Under the pieces are notes generated by a model that made no database searches, was not told the origin of the DNA, and was given only the letters and a program-made list of their open reading frames with translations. This document shows, one piece after another, positions 1 through 10,572 of a DNA stretch of 64,000 nucleotides. A program made the translations under genes and the position numbers. Numbering within the stretch: the stretch's first letter is position 1; each line of letters starts with the position of its first letter. Source of the DNA: Monarcha castaneiventris obscurior (lineage: Eukaryota > Chordata > Aves > Passeriformes > Monarchidae); contig JAMPIT010000884.1 in the NCBI GenBank assembly GCA_026261815.1, positions 12,289,001-12,353,000 on the forward strand. The letters are read 5' to 3'.

Positions 1-2437
1 GTGTTGACTGAGAATCCAATAAAAGAACCTGCCAAAAATGTCTAAAAAACAATGATCTGTGCATCGTGCATACACACACACACATCAACTCTGCAGGCAT
101 TTGTGTGTATGAGGATCTCTGTGCAAGAGAAAGTGTGTCCTCGTGGCTGTTCCCTGACAAACACACGTATTACATGGACATTGTCTGGGTCTGTGTATGT
201 GCGTGTAACTATAGTCAAACACACACAATGTAAACAAATGGTAATGATTAACAAAGATACTGGTCTGTATCCCCAATTCCAACTGCAGAGGCAAAATTGT
301 TCAAAAATTTTTTTCAAAAAAATTGCATGTCCTGAGGTTCATTTTTATTGCTTCTCATTTGTACTGCTTGCTATTATCTGCATGGCAAAAGGAGAGCAGC
401 GTATCGATTATTTAACTAGAATGTTTACAAGAGTAAAGCTGGGATCTCTGAAAATGAAACATATGCCTAGGGGCAAAAAAAAAAAAAAAGCGAGTAGAGA
501 AGCTCATTCTAAGGATGATAGTTGCCCCAAATTATTTGTTTATATATAACATTTATATAAATATATTTATAATGCAGAGAGACTTCAGATAAAAAAAAAA
601 AGTCCCCCAGTAGGAAAATGAAAGGACTTCATTCTGCTTCAGAGAGTTTACAAGCATTGTGTTCATCACAAAGTTCAAAGAATAATCGAAATTGCTTGCT
701 TATAAATTTCTATGTATAATCTTAGTGAAGCACATGAAACACTTGAATCTATCGATTGTATGAAAAAGACAAATACATTATCATGATGCCAGATCAAATT
801 TGACATCAGAAACAGTAACAGTTTCCTCAGGTAGTTGAACCAAGTTAATACAGTGCACATGAACAAAACCAGTTTTGTTCTATTATTGTAATGATAACAA
901 ACCAAAGGAAAATGCCAAGTATCCCAAGTAAGTCTGGAAAATTAATTGCATTAAAGACAACCTTGGAGTAGAGCAACCAAGCCAATTTGACTTTCTAGTA
1001 AGGAAGCGTTCTAGTTTCAGAACAAGGATTGAAAGTGTTAAAATAGTTCTTTCCTGCATTTCCAAATTTTAATTTTCTCCAATCTTTTAATTCAAATGTT
1101 CTTTCCTGTCCTTCCTTTGCATGCGTGTTCCTCAGCCCACTTAAAATGTTTTTATCTTGCCTTCTTTTCTATGCCTTTACTATCAAATTCAGTAGGTTTG
1201 AACGATGAACAGCTTGACTTAGCATATTTTTAACCAGCTGGTCTAGCACCTAGCTTGTATTGCATAGTCAGATACAACCAAATGTTTATACAGGAGGTAG
1301 CTTTCACGAAGATGAGAAAAACCTCAGTAACGCGCATCCTGGCATTCTTTCATTTACTGCTTAGAAATGAAAGTTTGGATTGTTTACTGCAGCCGCACAA
1401 GGGGCTATTAATAATCTTTAAAAAAGAAGCCGGAGGGGAGGGATGCGGGACCATCAATGGACGTATGCACAAGCGCCTGAGAAAACGCTCCCAAACCTCT
1501 TAGGAGAGCCAGATCATATGAAATAAGGACTAAACTCTCGGAGGTCACAAGCCGTTACCAGTGACAGCAAAAACTTAATTCCAAGCAGGGTAGGCTCTTG
1601 CTCCGGGCAGGGGGAGACGGGCACATCTACGTCATATTGAAGCCTGCTCGTCATACCCAGACCCCGCTCTTGACACTCCGCGAGAGAGGCGACGGCCAAA
1701 ACTTGGAGGCAAGAGTTTCACTTTTTTCCTTTCTTTTTCTGTTTGTTTTTTTTCCTCTCTCCTCAGGCAGAAAGATGTTCTCCTGACGGAGGGCTGGGAT
1801 GTTAACTTGCCTAAAAGTAATAGCTACTGCTAGATCAACAAAAGGTCATGTGCTCGGCAGAGCGCCTTCCCAAGTTTGACGGGAGCCTGAGGTTGGAAGT
1901 TGAACCCCCCGCCTGGCCGCCACCGGGCATCCTCTGACCGCTTCCCGGGGAGTCCCCGGGCAGGAGCGGGGAGGCTCTTCCCAGGAAGGTGGCTCGGCGG
2001 GCCGGTGGGGTAGGGGAGGGTGTGCAGGAGGAGGGCACGGCAGCCTCTGCGGCCGCGGAACAAAGCTGCCCGCCGCGGGCGCACGGTCCGGGGGCTGGGG
2101 GCTTGGCGGCGCCCGCCACACCGGTCACTGATACGGCGCTGGAGCAGCCGAGGTACCGCGGAGGGGACGCGGACGGGCGCGGGGGGAGCATCTCCCCGGC
2201 CTCCTGCCGCCGAGCGCCGGAGTTGCGCGCCCGTCCCCGCGTGTCCGTGTGCTCGCTGCCCATCCGCACACACGCGCGCGAACAGGCGTGCTCGGATAGA
2301 TTTAAAAAAAATATAATAAAAATAATAATACAACAACAAACAAACCACAAAACAGAACAAAAAAAAAAAAAAAAAGAAAAAGGGAAGAGGCACCCCCACA
2401 CGCATATATACACCCCCGCCCCAACAACTCGACTCAC
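1..2437 (-). other. SOX5: Start of SOX5 intron 1
   Basis: Everything left of the donor is intronic for the long SOX5 transcript. Nearest the exon (about 1,846-2,290) it is CpG-rich and belongs to the promoter island. From 2,300 to 2,390 it is A-rich, with a long A run at 2,360-2,376. Farther in (1-1,800) it is AT-rich and unremarkable, with short CA/TG runs at 60-245 and A runs at 475-489 and 591-601. No exon is recognisable here. In chickens, the pea-comb trait is known to come from copy-number expansion of sequence in SOX5 intron 1, so copy number and regulatory content in this intron matter. I cannot tell whether the orthologous segment lies in these 2.4 kb. Confidence 0.8.
2432..2437 (-). 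other. SOX5: Splice donor of SOX5 exon 1
   Basis: Read on the minus strand, the exon end AAAG is followed by GTGAGT, close to the vertebrate consensus (MAG|GTRAGT). It falls exactly where long SOX5 is known to be interrupted, after two bases of the Arg-13 codon. This fixes the exon's 3' edge and the gene's direction. Confidence 0.9.
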
Positions 2438-2475
2438 CTTTCAAACTCCTGAGGTAAATCAGGGTCAGTTAGCAT
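2438..2475 (-). CDS. SOX5: SOX5 first coding exon (partial CDS, N-terminus of long isoform)
   Basis: Read on the minus strand from the ATG at 2475-2473, the exon gives MLTDPDLPQEFE and two bases (AG) of codon 13, then a GTGAGT donor. This is the known start of long SOX5, where residue 13 is Arg and the next exon continues at the MSSKRP segment. SOX6 and SOX13 have different N-termini. SOX5 is a SoxD HMG-box factor, without its own activation domain, that acts with SOX6 and SOX9 in cartilage and also in neural crest and neurons. The coiled coil and HMG box lie in later exons, off the left edge. The start is supported by an A at -3 and by an in-frame TGA at 2537-2535 with no other in-frame ATG between. 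The intron is phase 2. Only 38 coding bases are here, but the residue match, donor and CpG context agree. The gene identity is recognition from memory, not a search. Confidence 0.93.
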
Positions 2476-2573
2476 GCTGGAAAAGCACAATTTCCCTTTG
2501 TCACAGCAGCCACCTATGGTCGCCTCCAACTGAACCTGTCAAGTGAGTCCAAACCTTCTAAACCGATTGATTT

Positions 2574-2642
2574 TCTCTCTCGCTCGCTCTCTCCCTCCCT
2601 CCCTCTCCCTCCCTCCCTCCCGGCTCGCTCGCTCTGAGCGAG
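2574..2642 (+). repeat. Pyrimidine (CTCC/CTCG) tract with short palindrome
   Basis: CT-rich runs of TCTC, TCGC and CCTCC units end in an interrupted palindrome at 2,628-2,642 (arms CTCGCTC and GAGCGAG around one T). On the SOX5 strand this is a GA-rich stretch in the likely 5' leader. Such tracts are common near CpG-island start sites and are prone to length variation. Confidence 0.75.
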
Positions 2643-2802
2643 GACTCCTTGACCAGTCTCTTAAAGGGGCAGCGCGCTCGCAGCAGGAAGATCGCGCAGC
2701 TCCCCCCGCCGCGCTGCGCGACCTCCGGGGGCCTGTCCTTTCCTTTTAATTCTGCTCGCCCGCCGCCGCCAAACGGGAAAAGTCAACTCCTTCAATGTCC
2801 TA

Positions 2803-2864
2803 AAAAAAGTGGAGGGGTGGAGGGGGATAAGGGGGGTTGGGGGGGCGGGGGGAGGAGGAGGGGA
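2803..2864 (+). other. G-run tract (G-quadruplex potential) in SOX5 promoter region
   Basis: The plus strand carries many consecutive runs of three to eight G separated by one to three bases, followed by an A run. Four or more G runs this close satisfy the usual G-quadruplex pattern. The G-rich strand is the template strand for SOX5, so the transcript would be C-rich here. It lies about 330-390 bp upstream of the ATG, within the leader or core promoter. Confidence 0.7.
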
Positions 2865-3145
2865 AAAAAAACAAAAAAGCAGTCCGACAATCCACCTAAA
2901 CCGGCAAACCAGGAGCAAATCCCCTGCGCTGAGGAAGATCAGTGGAGAAAGAAGATAAAACAAGAGCAGACTGATTAAATTGAAACAGTTATCAACTCTC
3001 GGAGTTGAAATAGGGGAGAAGATATTAGACACATAAAAATGTTACCAAAGGCATTTGTGCTCCGAAGAATTTTCATTCCTTTCCCCCCACCCTTCCTGGT
3101 CTCTCGCTTTCTCTCTCCCTCCTCTTTCTCTTTGGGTAGGGGAAA

Positions 3146-3205
3146 AAAAAACCAAAAAAAAAAAAAAAACCCAAAAAAAACCACCCAAAAAACACACCCC
3201 GCACA
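3146..3205 (+). repeat. A-rich/AC-rich low-complexity tract
   Basis: Long A runs are punctuated by CC and CCC, ending in ACAC/CACC sequence. It lies between the two CpG-dense parts of the promoter island. It has no coding potential; the apparent reading frames across it are lysine/asparagine or phenylalanine runs. Confidence 0.8.
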
Positions 3206-4030
3206 ACAATCAGGCATTGTTCTGAGGGAAGAAAAGCAACTTTGACAGATTGAAATATAGCAGAGGCCCCTTCAAGGAAACCTGTAAACAACTTGTCACT
3301 CACTCTGTCGGTCTCACTGTTAGCTCTTGCTTTCCACAAAGTGCTGCGAACCGTCCTGGCAACAAACCCAAAGTTTCCTCAGCTCCAAACTCCATCAAAC
3401 AGCCCTGTTGTGTGCAAGGGAAAAGGTAGCCACATGCCAAAACAGTGGGCGCGCACACGAACGCACACACACGGATGTTCAAACAACAACAAAAATAAAC
3501 TTTCCGTTCGTCTGTTAGGGCTTTTCTCGTTTTCTACTTAATCACACTCCCCCATCCCCCTTTTTTCCCCCCCACTCTCTGGGCGAGGAATAGAATTCCC
3601 TCGGTCGTGGCTCCCTCTCATTTCTCCTCCCCAGACAACCCCTGATAATAAGGTGGACGACGCGCGGCTGCAGAGCCCCTCGGCTGGCTGGCGGAGCGCA
3701 GCCTCCGCCGCACTTCCAATTATCCAGATAAAAATCTGGCAAGCGAGGAAAGCAAGCAGGTTACGGGCCTTGGACACGCGGGGACGGAGGCGCCGGCAGC
3801 CCCCGCATCCCGCCTCGGGGATACCCGCATCCCGCTCCACTCCGGCGTGAAGTGCTGCTCCCGAGCCCGCCCCGGCGAGGAAGGGGGCAGCGGCCGGGAG
3901 AACGCCGCGGGGAAATTCCCGTCCGAGCCGCGGGGATTAGCCGGGGGCTACTCTGGAAGCGGAGCGCACAATGCCTCAATAGTCTGCGCGGCCCGTGTCC
4001 GGCCTGGCACTGAACTCGCAGTAAGGGGAG

Positions 4031-5160
4031 GAAGGGGAAAGAAAAAAAGAGAAAAAAATTGGGCTCCCTGTTCTTTCACATACACGTGCAATACACACCC
4101 ACACAGGAGCACTCCATTCTTCGCAATTGCCCTGCCCTAATTCTTTTCTCTGTCTTCTCCCCCCTCTTTAATCTGCAGCTGGACAACATTAAGGGCCTTT
4201 AAACCCACGTGGTTTTGACCCCACAACAGTTTGATTAGGTCCTCTGCCCCCCTCTCATCCCTGCCTCCCAGTGGCACGGAGATAGCAAGTCTACTTTTTG
4301 AAATATATACACATATTTTCACGGAGCATCCATAAAACTTTCAACATTTTCATGCCCACTGGCCTAAGAAAAATGCCAAATAGAAAATCTTATTATTTTT
4401 AACAGCTACACTATTTAATTTGCTACTTTTCACTCTCAGTGCATATATTAGAAACCAGTAGGCTCATGCAGCGGCCAGTCAGTCCAGTGTTGGTATAAAG
4501 GCATTATCAGCTGGAAGTCTGGGCTGATCGCTTTAATCACCAGGAGCAAACCCACTCGCAACTTCTGCACATCACTACTGAGGAGCACCCAACCCAACCA
4601 CGGAACAAAACGCCACAACCAAGTTCGCGAAGGTGCTGTCGTTGTTATGGTTCATAAAGGAGGATCTGCAAAGGCAGCCTCCAGCCTGCCTTCCACCACC
4701 ATGGCTTTCCGAGCTGAGCCGCACACAATCTGTCAACTTCTGGCACGAGGGAGATCTAATGGCTCCTCACTGTGGGGCAGGGTAAACCAACTTCCTTTGG
4801 TAGCCCCCAGCAAATAGTATTTTCCACAGAGATCCATTCATGGGAGCCTGACAAACCTAGTTAATATGTACAAGGATTTTTCATTTGTTATTTAGTAGCT
4901 ATCCATTTTAGCACAGCCGTGAAGTAGACTTTGAAAAGGCAGCAGATGATTAAAAAGAACAATTCCAAATACTTTTTCTTTCATCTCAGGGTCTCAAACC
5001 ATGTTAAGTCTCACATTACTCCTCTGCAGGTAATAAATATAATTAGGGCCGATTCCAAAACTTTATTTGTATTGAAAAGTATCTCACCCTGCAGGGGCTC
5101 CATTCAAATCAGCAAATCTCTGTGTGGAGTAGGAGGCTACTTAGTAAGAGAATTTGGCCT
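4031..5160. promoter_or_regulatory. SOX5-proximal upstream segment; 4,330-4,720 is a weak candidate regulatory block
   Basis: No gene or transposon is visible. From about 4,330 to 4,720 the sequence is low in repeats and contains MEF2-like AT-rich words, a TTAATCA homeodomain-type word near 4,533, and an AACCACG RUNX-like word near 4,598. A TATAAAG word on the plus strand at about 4,494 faces away from SOX5 and could serve a divergent transcript, but nothing else supports that. These word matches are expected fairly often by chance. The proposal rests on position just upstream of the promoter island and on texture. Confidence 0.3.
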
Positions 5161-5164
5161 CAAA

Positions 5165-5265
5165 TAGGGAAACCAAGATGCAGGCAGGCTTAGTAGCTTG
5201 CCCAAGTTGACACAGTCAACTCCAGCAAAAGGATGAGAAACAAGGATCCCTCATGCCTTGCAGTC
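5165..5265 (+). repeat. MIR/L3-type ancient repeat remnant
   Basis: The stretch runs GGGAAACC-type sequence, then CTTGCCCAAG near 5,198, a GACACAG box, and an AGAAAC...GATCCCTCATGCC tail. This follows the order of the conserved 3' half of MIR-type SINEs and their L2/L3 LINE partners (gaggaaactg, cttgcccaagg, cacacagc, gaacccaggtctcctgac). It is degraded, as expected for an amniote-age copy. Confidence 0.55.
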
Positions 5266-8200
5266 AACAACAGCTCTTATGCTGCTGAAACATATATATA
5301 TATGTATATTTGAGGTTTTTTCCCCACAGAGACATGATTTTTTTACATTTACTGTTTTGTTTAAAACATGCTTCATTTCTGTATTCACATTCTGTAGGGC
5401 CCCTTTTCTTGGTGTTTCATTTTCCTCTTGATGCACCACTGCCCATCCATAAATGCTGTCCCAGCTCTTGCTTTGCTTCCCCTATTTCCTCACTCTTGGC
5501 CTAGGAAAACGTTTACAGAGTGAAGCTACACAGAAGCCACATCTGGAAGAAAATTAAGAACACCTTTTATTAAAATAAGTCTAATCTCAACCATTTGGGT
5601 AGAAGAGGAATACCATATTTTGACTGCACGTTAGCTCCATTCAGCTCTAACCTCATATCCTTTTTCCAGCTCAGCTCCACTCCACAACTGCCCTTCTACC
5701 ATGTCCTTCCTTTGTCTGTTCACATGTATTTACCCCTTCCGATATAATTTCCTGTTTGAGCTTATTCAGGACAATGATCACATACCACCCCCGCCCCCCA
5801 AGCTGGTATTAGGCCTAGCACACTGGGGCTCCTGGTTTGCTGGCTCTCAGCTAATATGATTATAAACCAGAGCAACCACCATCAACGTCAGGAATTACAG
5901 AAGAAGACATGGGCTAGACTAGGAAGAAGCAGAAAAAATCATATTAAAAGGAGGAAAAAATGAAAAATAAAAGTGTGGGAGAAAAAACTGAGATAACTGA
6001 GCAAAAAGGAGAGCTGAGAAGGGGAGAGGAAATGGAAAAGAAGGAAGAAAATCGAGCTTTCTCCCCTGAATGATTCTGACATGAACTCTTCTTTTACTTA
6101 ACCTAGTTTACAATTACTCTTACCCCAATAAATTTTGTGCTCAGGTACCTTCTTCCCCATTACCTTCATTTTATGTTTTCTGCAACTACTGAGCTCCCTC
6201 TCCCAGATGACTGGGTCCCTCCAGTCATAAAGTGGTGTCCAAAGAGGAGGAAAGAAAAAAACTTACTGTTGCTGTTGTAGTAATATTGTATTACAGTATC
6301 CTTGTACTATACCAGATTATATGGATAATATATATATTACTGGAATATAGGCAAGTAAGTATAGACCTTCTGATAAAATTATGTTCTCATAGTAAGTTCA
6401 ACTGCTATTGCAAGATGGAGAAAAAGCAAGTTAAGTGGTTTGAGGGGAATCTTGAAACCCTTCTAAAAATCATTTCATATTAACTTTTTGACTTGCTTTT
6501 TAGAAATTGCCAGGACATGTCACAAAGGCTGCTAGCATATCAGAAAGTGGAAAAACTGAGAAATTCGGATAAATAACCAGTAAGAAAGAAGAAAATGTAC
6601 CTAAGATGCAACTGTCCAGTTTTTAACATAAGAAATTTTATCTTGTTCTGAAACTTTTGACTAGTAATAGGAAGCTCTGGTGCCCTTTTTTACTGAGTGG
6701 GTCATAGTTACAAAACCCACTTACAAACTCCAGCATCCACATTCAATGCTCTCGATTCTTTCTTCCCAAAATGAGAATTGAGATACAAGTTCAAATATCT
6801 TTAACTGATGAGAAAGATGAAAACCCCCTTACTCCTCCCCCAGCATTTTAGTGAATCTGCATTTCTCGTTTTGCTTCCTTTAAGGGGTGCCCGAAACAAT
6901 AAAGTCCCAGTAAAAGAGGACAGTCTGGGTTAACCTAAACAAAAAAAGCTCTTTTCATTTGGCTGTGGGGACAGAACTGAAATCATAAACTCCTGTAAGA
7001 ATTTTTGTGCTTAACTGATTTTTTTTTCGCTATTATGGTTCTCCAGTTCAAGAGGTGAACCAAAAAATCAATTATCCAACCAGCTCAAGTTAGAAATAAC
7101 ATAACTCTGGAATATTGCACAGGCAGAATCCTCAAGTCATTACACAAGCATATTGGCAGAAGGAAAACCTTAAATGAAAAATTTTTTTTTTTTTTAATCC
7201 TTAAATTATAGCACTTCAGTCTAGTGCCTTTGGCAGATACTGCAGTACTGTAAGCAAAGGAAGTCCTGGGGGGGGAAAAAAGAGCTTTTTGGGTTTTGTT
7301 GTTTCCACTGTAGGTTTTAATAATAGAGACCTACAAAGTCCAAGGCAATGTAAGATGTTCCACAGAATGATTTACTGGAAAATTCTCACAGAAAATATGC
7401 AAAACTCCGAAGATCCTAAATGGATTTCTTATTTAGGCACACACTCAAAACAACTGCAGCATTAAGAATGAATCTGTAAGACTTCTAACACAAAAGGGTG
7501 TTTTGGAACATGCTGTGGGAGAGTGGAGGGAGAATAGAGCAGGGTTGATGCATTTATTATGAAAAATATCTTGCAAATAATGAGTGCTTACTTCAGAGCA
7601 TGGAAATGTTTAGCTACAATGCAGTTTGGATCATATGCTCAGGAACAGATTTTTCCTTCCAGTGTGCATGCCTAGCTGCCATTTCCATTAATGGGAATTA
7701 AGTACATGTGTCAAGAGGAGAAGTTAACTCTTAGAAATATAACTAATCTATGCCTTTTTTAAAGAATGTAAATGCCACATCAGGCATGTTCAGCGTTGGC
7801 AAAACTGAATGCTGAATATAGTATAGCAAAATCTGAGAAGGAGAAGGCGGTCTGGAGGACTGAAATTTCTGTGCTATTTAGAGTTTTTCAGTTTACTGCA
7901 TTTCTTCAAGGAAAAGTAAAACCATCTCATTTGTAAGTGGGAACCCCTCATTTATCAGTTATTCACTTGCACTTTTAGCAGGGCCCTACCATCTGCAACC
8001 CTCCCTGTAAAAAAATGACTGATGCTACCCTTAAAAAGAAATCTGAACCTTCAGCTAAATTCAAACTTCCCTGAATATTACAATAAAGTCCCTATTTATT
8101 TTTTAAAAGGAGGTTGAAATTCCCTCTTTTATCCTGTCCATTCTGAATCAGCCAGGGTAAAGGAATTTCAACATTAATATATTTTCGAACTATAATATAA

Positions 8201-9646
8201 GTAGGGATTTTTAGAAATTAAAATAGTACATGTAAACACATTTAAAATTAAATTACATATCTATTTTAACAATAAGTAAATTTAATTGTAAAACCGAGAA
8301 TATCAGATGGCACAATCCTGATTTTGTGTCATATGTTGGTCTCTCACTCTCCCAACCCCCTCTGTTTTGGGGGTTATTATTGTTTTATTATTTCGGTATA
8401 CTTTCAGTTACATACACGGTCTCTTCACTGTTTGTCGTAGTATCCTTGGTCTGCACAGAAGTAGCTTGAAAAAAAAATTAAACAAAACCAGGACCATTTA
8501 AAAAAATAAGTCATAAAAATAGAGAACATACCCATGGATAGAAACTGTGCTTGAAATTATTAAAGAAGCTAAATGGATTTCAAATTTACAATTCCTCATT
8601 AAGGTTCTGAACACAAAATGGTACTAAAATAGGAACCTGTTGCTCCGAGGTTTTTTTTCCAGTGTTCTTTTTTCAGCGTAGTTATCTAGCACGGAACATC
8701 CCATCCCGACTGAAGCCCACAGCCTCACAGTGTCCCTGCTCTGCCTCCTGCCTGGTCACAGGGGTGATTCTTTTGAGTGACAGGTCTGTTTACTATCAGT
8801 GCCCATCCAACCTTCAGCTTCTCCAATGACAATGCCAGCAAGAATGTTCTCCCTCAGTGTCATTCCAATGACTGCTGTGAACATGTAAATACACACAACA
8901 GTGATCCCCACTCATTTCATACAGACAGCTGACTCCCAGCAAAGGGAAATTACTCCCTTTTTCCCTGGTGCTTGTGCAGAGGAGGGGTTGGCAGAAATCA
9001 AGACTTAACAGACAACTTAAGTTGCCTATAGTTAGACATAAGCTTCTGAGCCTGAGTATCCTAAAACCACAACTTTGATCTATTTGTAATGGCAGATAAT
9101 GGTTGTTGAGCACGATTCCAAGTGCACTAAAATAGAGATCTTCCTGCTTGGCCCCTTGGGCCTTTGTTCATGGCTCTCACAATTCTTATTCCACCACATT
9201 CTCATCAATCCCACAATAACAATTCTCTCTCTTTTTTTTTGACTGGTTCTGTGAAGGTTAGTTATCACATTTTGTCTCTGTATTTCTAATCTGCTTTTTC
9301 CACTCTAGTCTGCTCTAACTTGTACACCAAGGACACTGGGTTTAAAACAAATAGATTTGCTTCCATTGGTCATCAAGCAACATGTGATTAGAAGTGCAAG
9401 GGTGTTTTGGAATAGTCCACATCACCCAGTCCTGTGTGTTTTGTGAAGGCATTCCAGCCTTCCTCTTGTGGTCATGAGGTTTGCTCTGGTGTTTGCCATC
9501 CAAATTCTCCACACCCACACATACATTGACTGTCTGATTTCCTTACTAGAAGTGGTTTTCTTGTAGTGCCATTACAGTCATTCGTGACACTTTTAGCACA
9601 GAATTACGGCCACCCTGAGCTAACCAGACTGAACTCTTTGCAGGTG
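5266..9646. other. AT-rich non-coding desert
   Basis: No open frame longer than about 100 codons and no recognised domain or RNA gene is visible. There are short dinucleotide or homopolymer runs: TA repeats around 5,291-5,302, a purine-rich tract at about 5,930-6,050 and a T run near 7,182-7,196. The part at 8,120-8,480 is low in repeats and AT-rich; I see nothing decisive in it. Confidence 0.7.
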
Positions 9647-9671
9647 TGAATTAAACTCAGAGTTTAATTCA
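9647..9671. repeat. 25-bp near-perfect palindrome with homeodomain-like core
   Basis: Two exact 12-bp arms, TGAATTAAACTC and GAGTTTAATTCA, are separated by one A. Each arm contains AATTAAA/TTTAATT, so the site could bind a dimer of homeodomain-class proteins or could form a short cruciform. No flanking transposon structure is visible. Confidence 0.9.
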
Positions 9672-10525
9672 TGGTTGCCCTCCATTTTATTTTCTTCATT
9701 GGATTAAGAAAAGTGGCAATATAAAATTCTTTCAAATAATATTACTATTTGCTATTCACTTTTTATTTGAGGAGCAGTGAAGAATTAGGTCTTTTGTAAG
9801 AAATATCCTCTATCTGAACCAGTTTACAATTTTGACTGCAGTTGCAATTAGATGAAGAACACCAAAAGAGGTAACATTCCTACATTCTGTAAACTCTTTA
9901 TCTGTTTTATTCCCTTTTAGTCTGTGTAATCATAAGGATTCGTATAACTGCTATCTAGCAAGTATTTCAAAAATAGAAATACCAAAATGTCAAATTCAGA
10001 ACAATTTGGAAATATATTCCCTTTCTAGTGTGCCATGCACGAGGTCCCTACATTATGTATACAGTCTATGGTAAGATCAATACAAATCAGTGTTTATTAA
10101 ATGTAGTCTATTGATATTTAACTTGTTATACATGTCACTGTGAAGACTGAACTCTAAATTAAGTGATGATTCTAATAACATTAAATGCAAGGGAAGGAGA
10201 TACAAAACACATTGCCATCTTACACAGTGAACAGCAATCAACGAGTATGTAGAATTATGTTTCATTTATAAAGTTAAAAAAGCATACCTAACTCCTAATT
10301 TATTTTAATGGCACTCTGATGCAGTTTTATAAGTGATTTTCCACTTCTGAGTAAAAGCAAAAATCTAAACTCCTGCTTTCAGCACACAGACTTCAATTCA
10401 GCCACGATTACAGAGAAATAAATACATAAGTATGGTATAAAGCAGACCAATGGATTGTTATTGCTATTTCTATGGAGGCTTAACTCTTGCTTTACATCTC
10501 TCATTACATGGGACAGATAGAGCCT

Positions 10526-10572
10526 AGAAACATTGCCAGGGTAGAATGCTAAAGGCCCCTGGGAATGTTTCT
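10526..10572. repeat. Stem-loop: 16-bp arms with one mismatch, 15-nt loop
   Basis: Left arm 10,526-10,541 (AGAAACATTGCCAGGG) and right arm 10,557-10,572 (CCCTGGGAATGTTTCT) are complementary at 15 of 16 positions. The stem is shorter than a normal pre-miRNA stem, and pairing does not extend clearly beyond it. It could be a palindromic factor site or a transposon remnant. Confidence 0.85.

Larger units (their letters stand above)
2476..3030 (-). other. SOX5: SOX5 proximal 5' leader / core promoter, free of upstream ATG
   Basis: This is the sequence directly upstream of the SOX5 ATG on the minus strand. No ATG occurs in any minus-strand frame from 2,476 until the CAT at about 3,024 on the plus strand. 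The ATG-proximal part ends in a pyrimidine-rich tract and CAG (TGCTTTTCCAG), which looks like a 3' splice site. Spliced transcripts from a distal promoter could therefore join 2 nt before the ATG. The middle holds a GA-rich tract (minus strand, 2,574-2,625), an interrupted palindrome at 2,628-2,642, and CpG-dense sequence to about 2,780. The transcription start is not identifiable by eye. I see no TATA box in a suitable place, as expected for a CpG-island promoter. Confidence 0.6.
1846..4030 (-). promoter_or_regulatory. SOX5: Composite CpG island around SOX5 exon 1
   Basis: CpG-dense sequence occurs in three parts: about 1,880-2,290, 2,575-2,780 and 3,585-4,030. They are separated by A-rich, C/A-rich and G-rich low-complexity stretches. 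The rest of the window is CpG-poor, so the contrast is visible by eye. CpG islands of this size around the first exon are typical of vertebrate developmental regulators and normally mark promoters, often Polycomb targets in non-expressing cells. Long open frames here (for example 1,830-2,444 minus and 1,989-2,546 plus) result from the scarcity of stop codons in GC-rich DNA and are not called as genes. The part at 3,585-4,030 could hold a second start site farther upstream of the ATG. Confidence 0.85.

Noticed and set aside
1830..2546. Long overlapping open frames on both strands (185-204 codons) in the CpG island
   Set aside because: They arise because stop codons are rare in GC-rich DNA, run through homopolymers, overlap on opposite strands, and conflict with the true SOX5 exon frame.
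4490..4500. TATA box for a gene on the plus strand
   Set aside because: An isolated TATAAAG word with no following exon, donor or frame; chance in AT-rich DNA.
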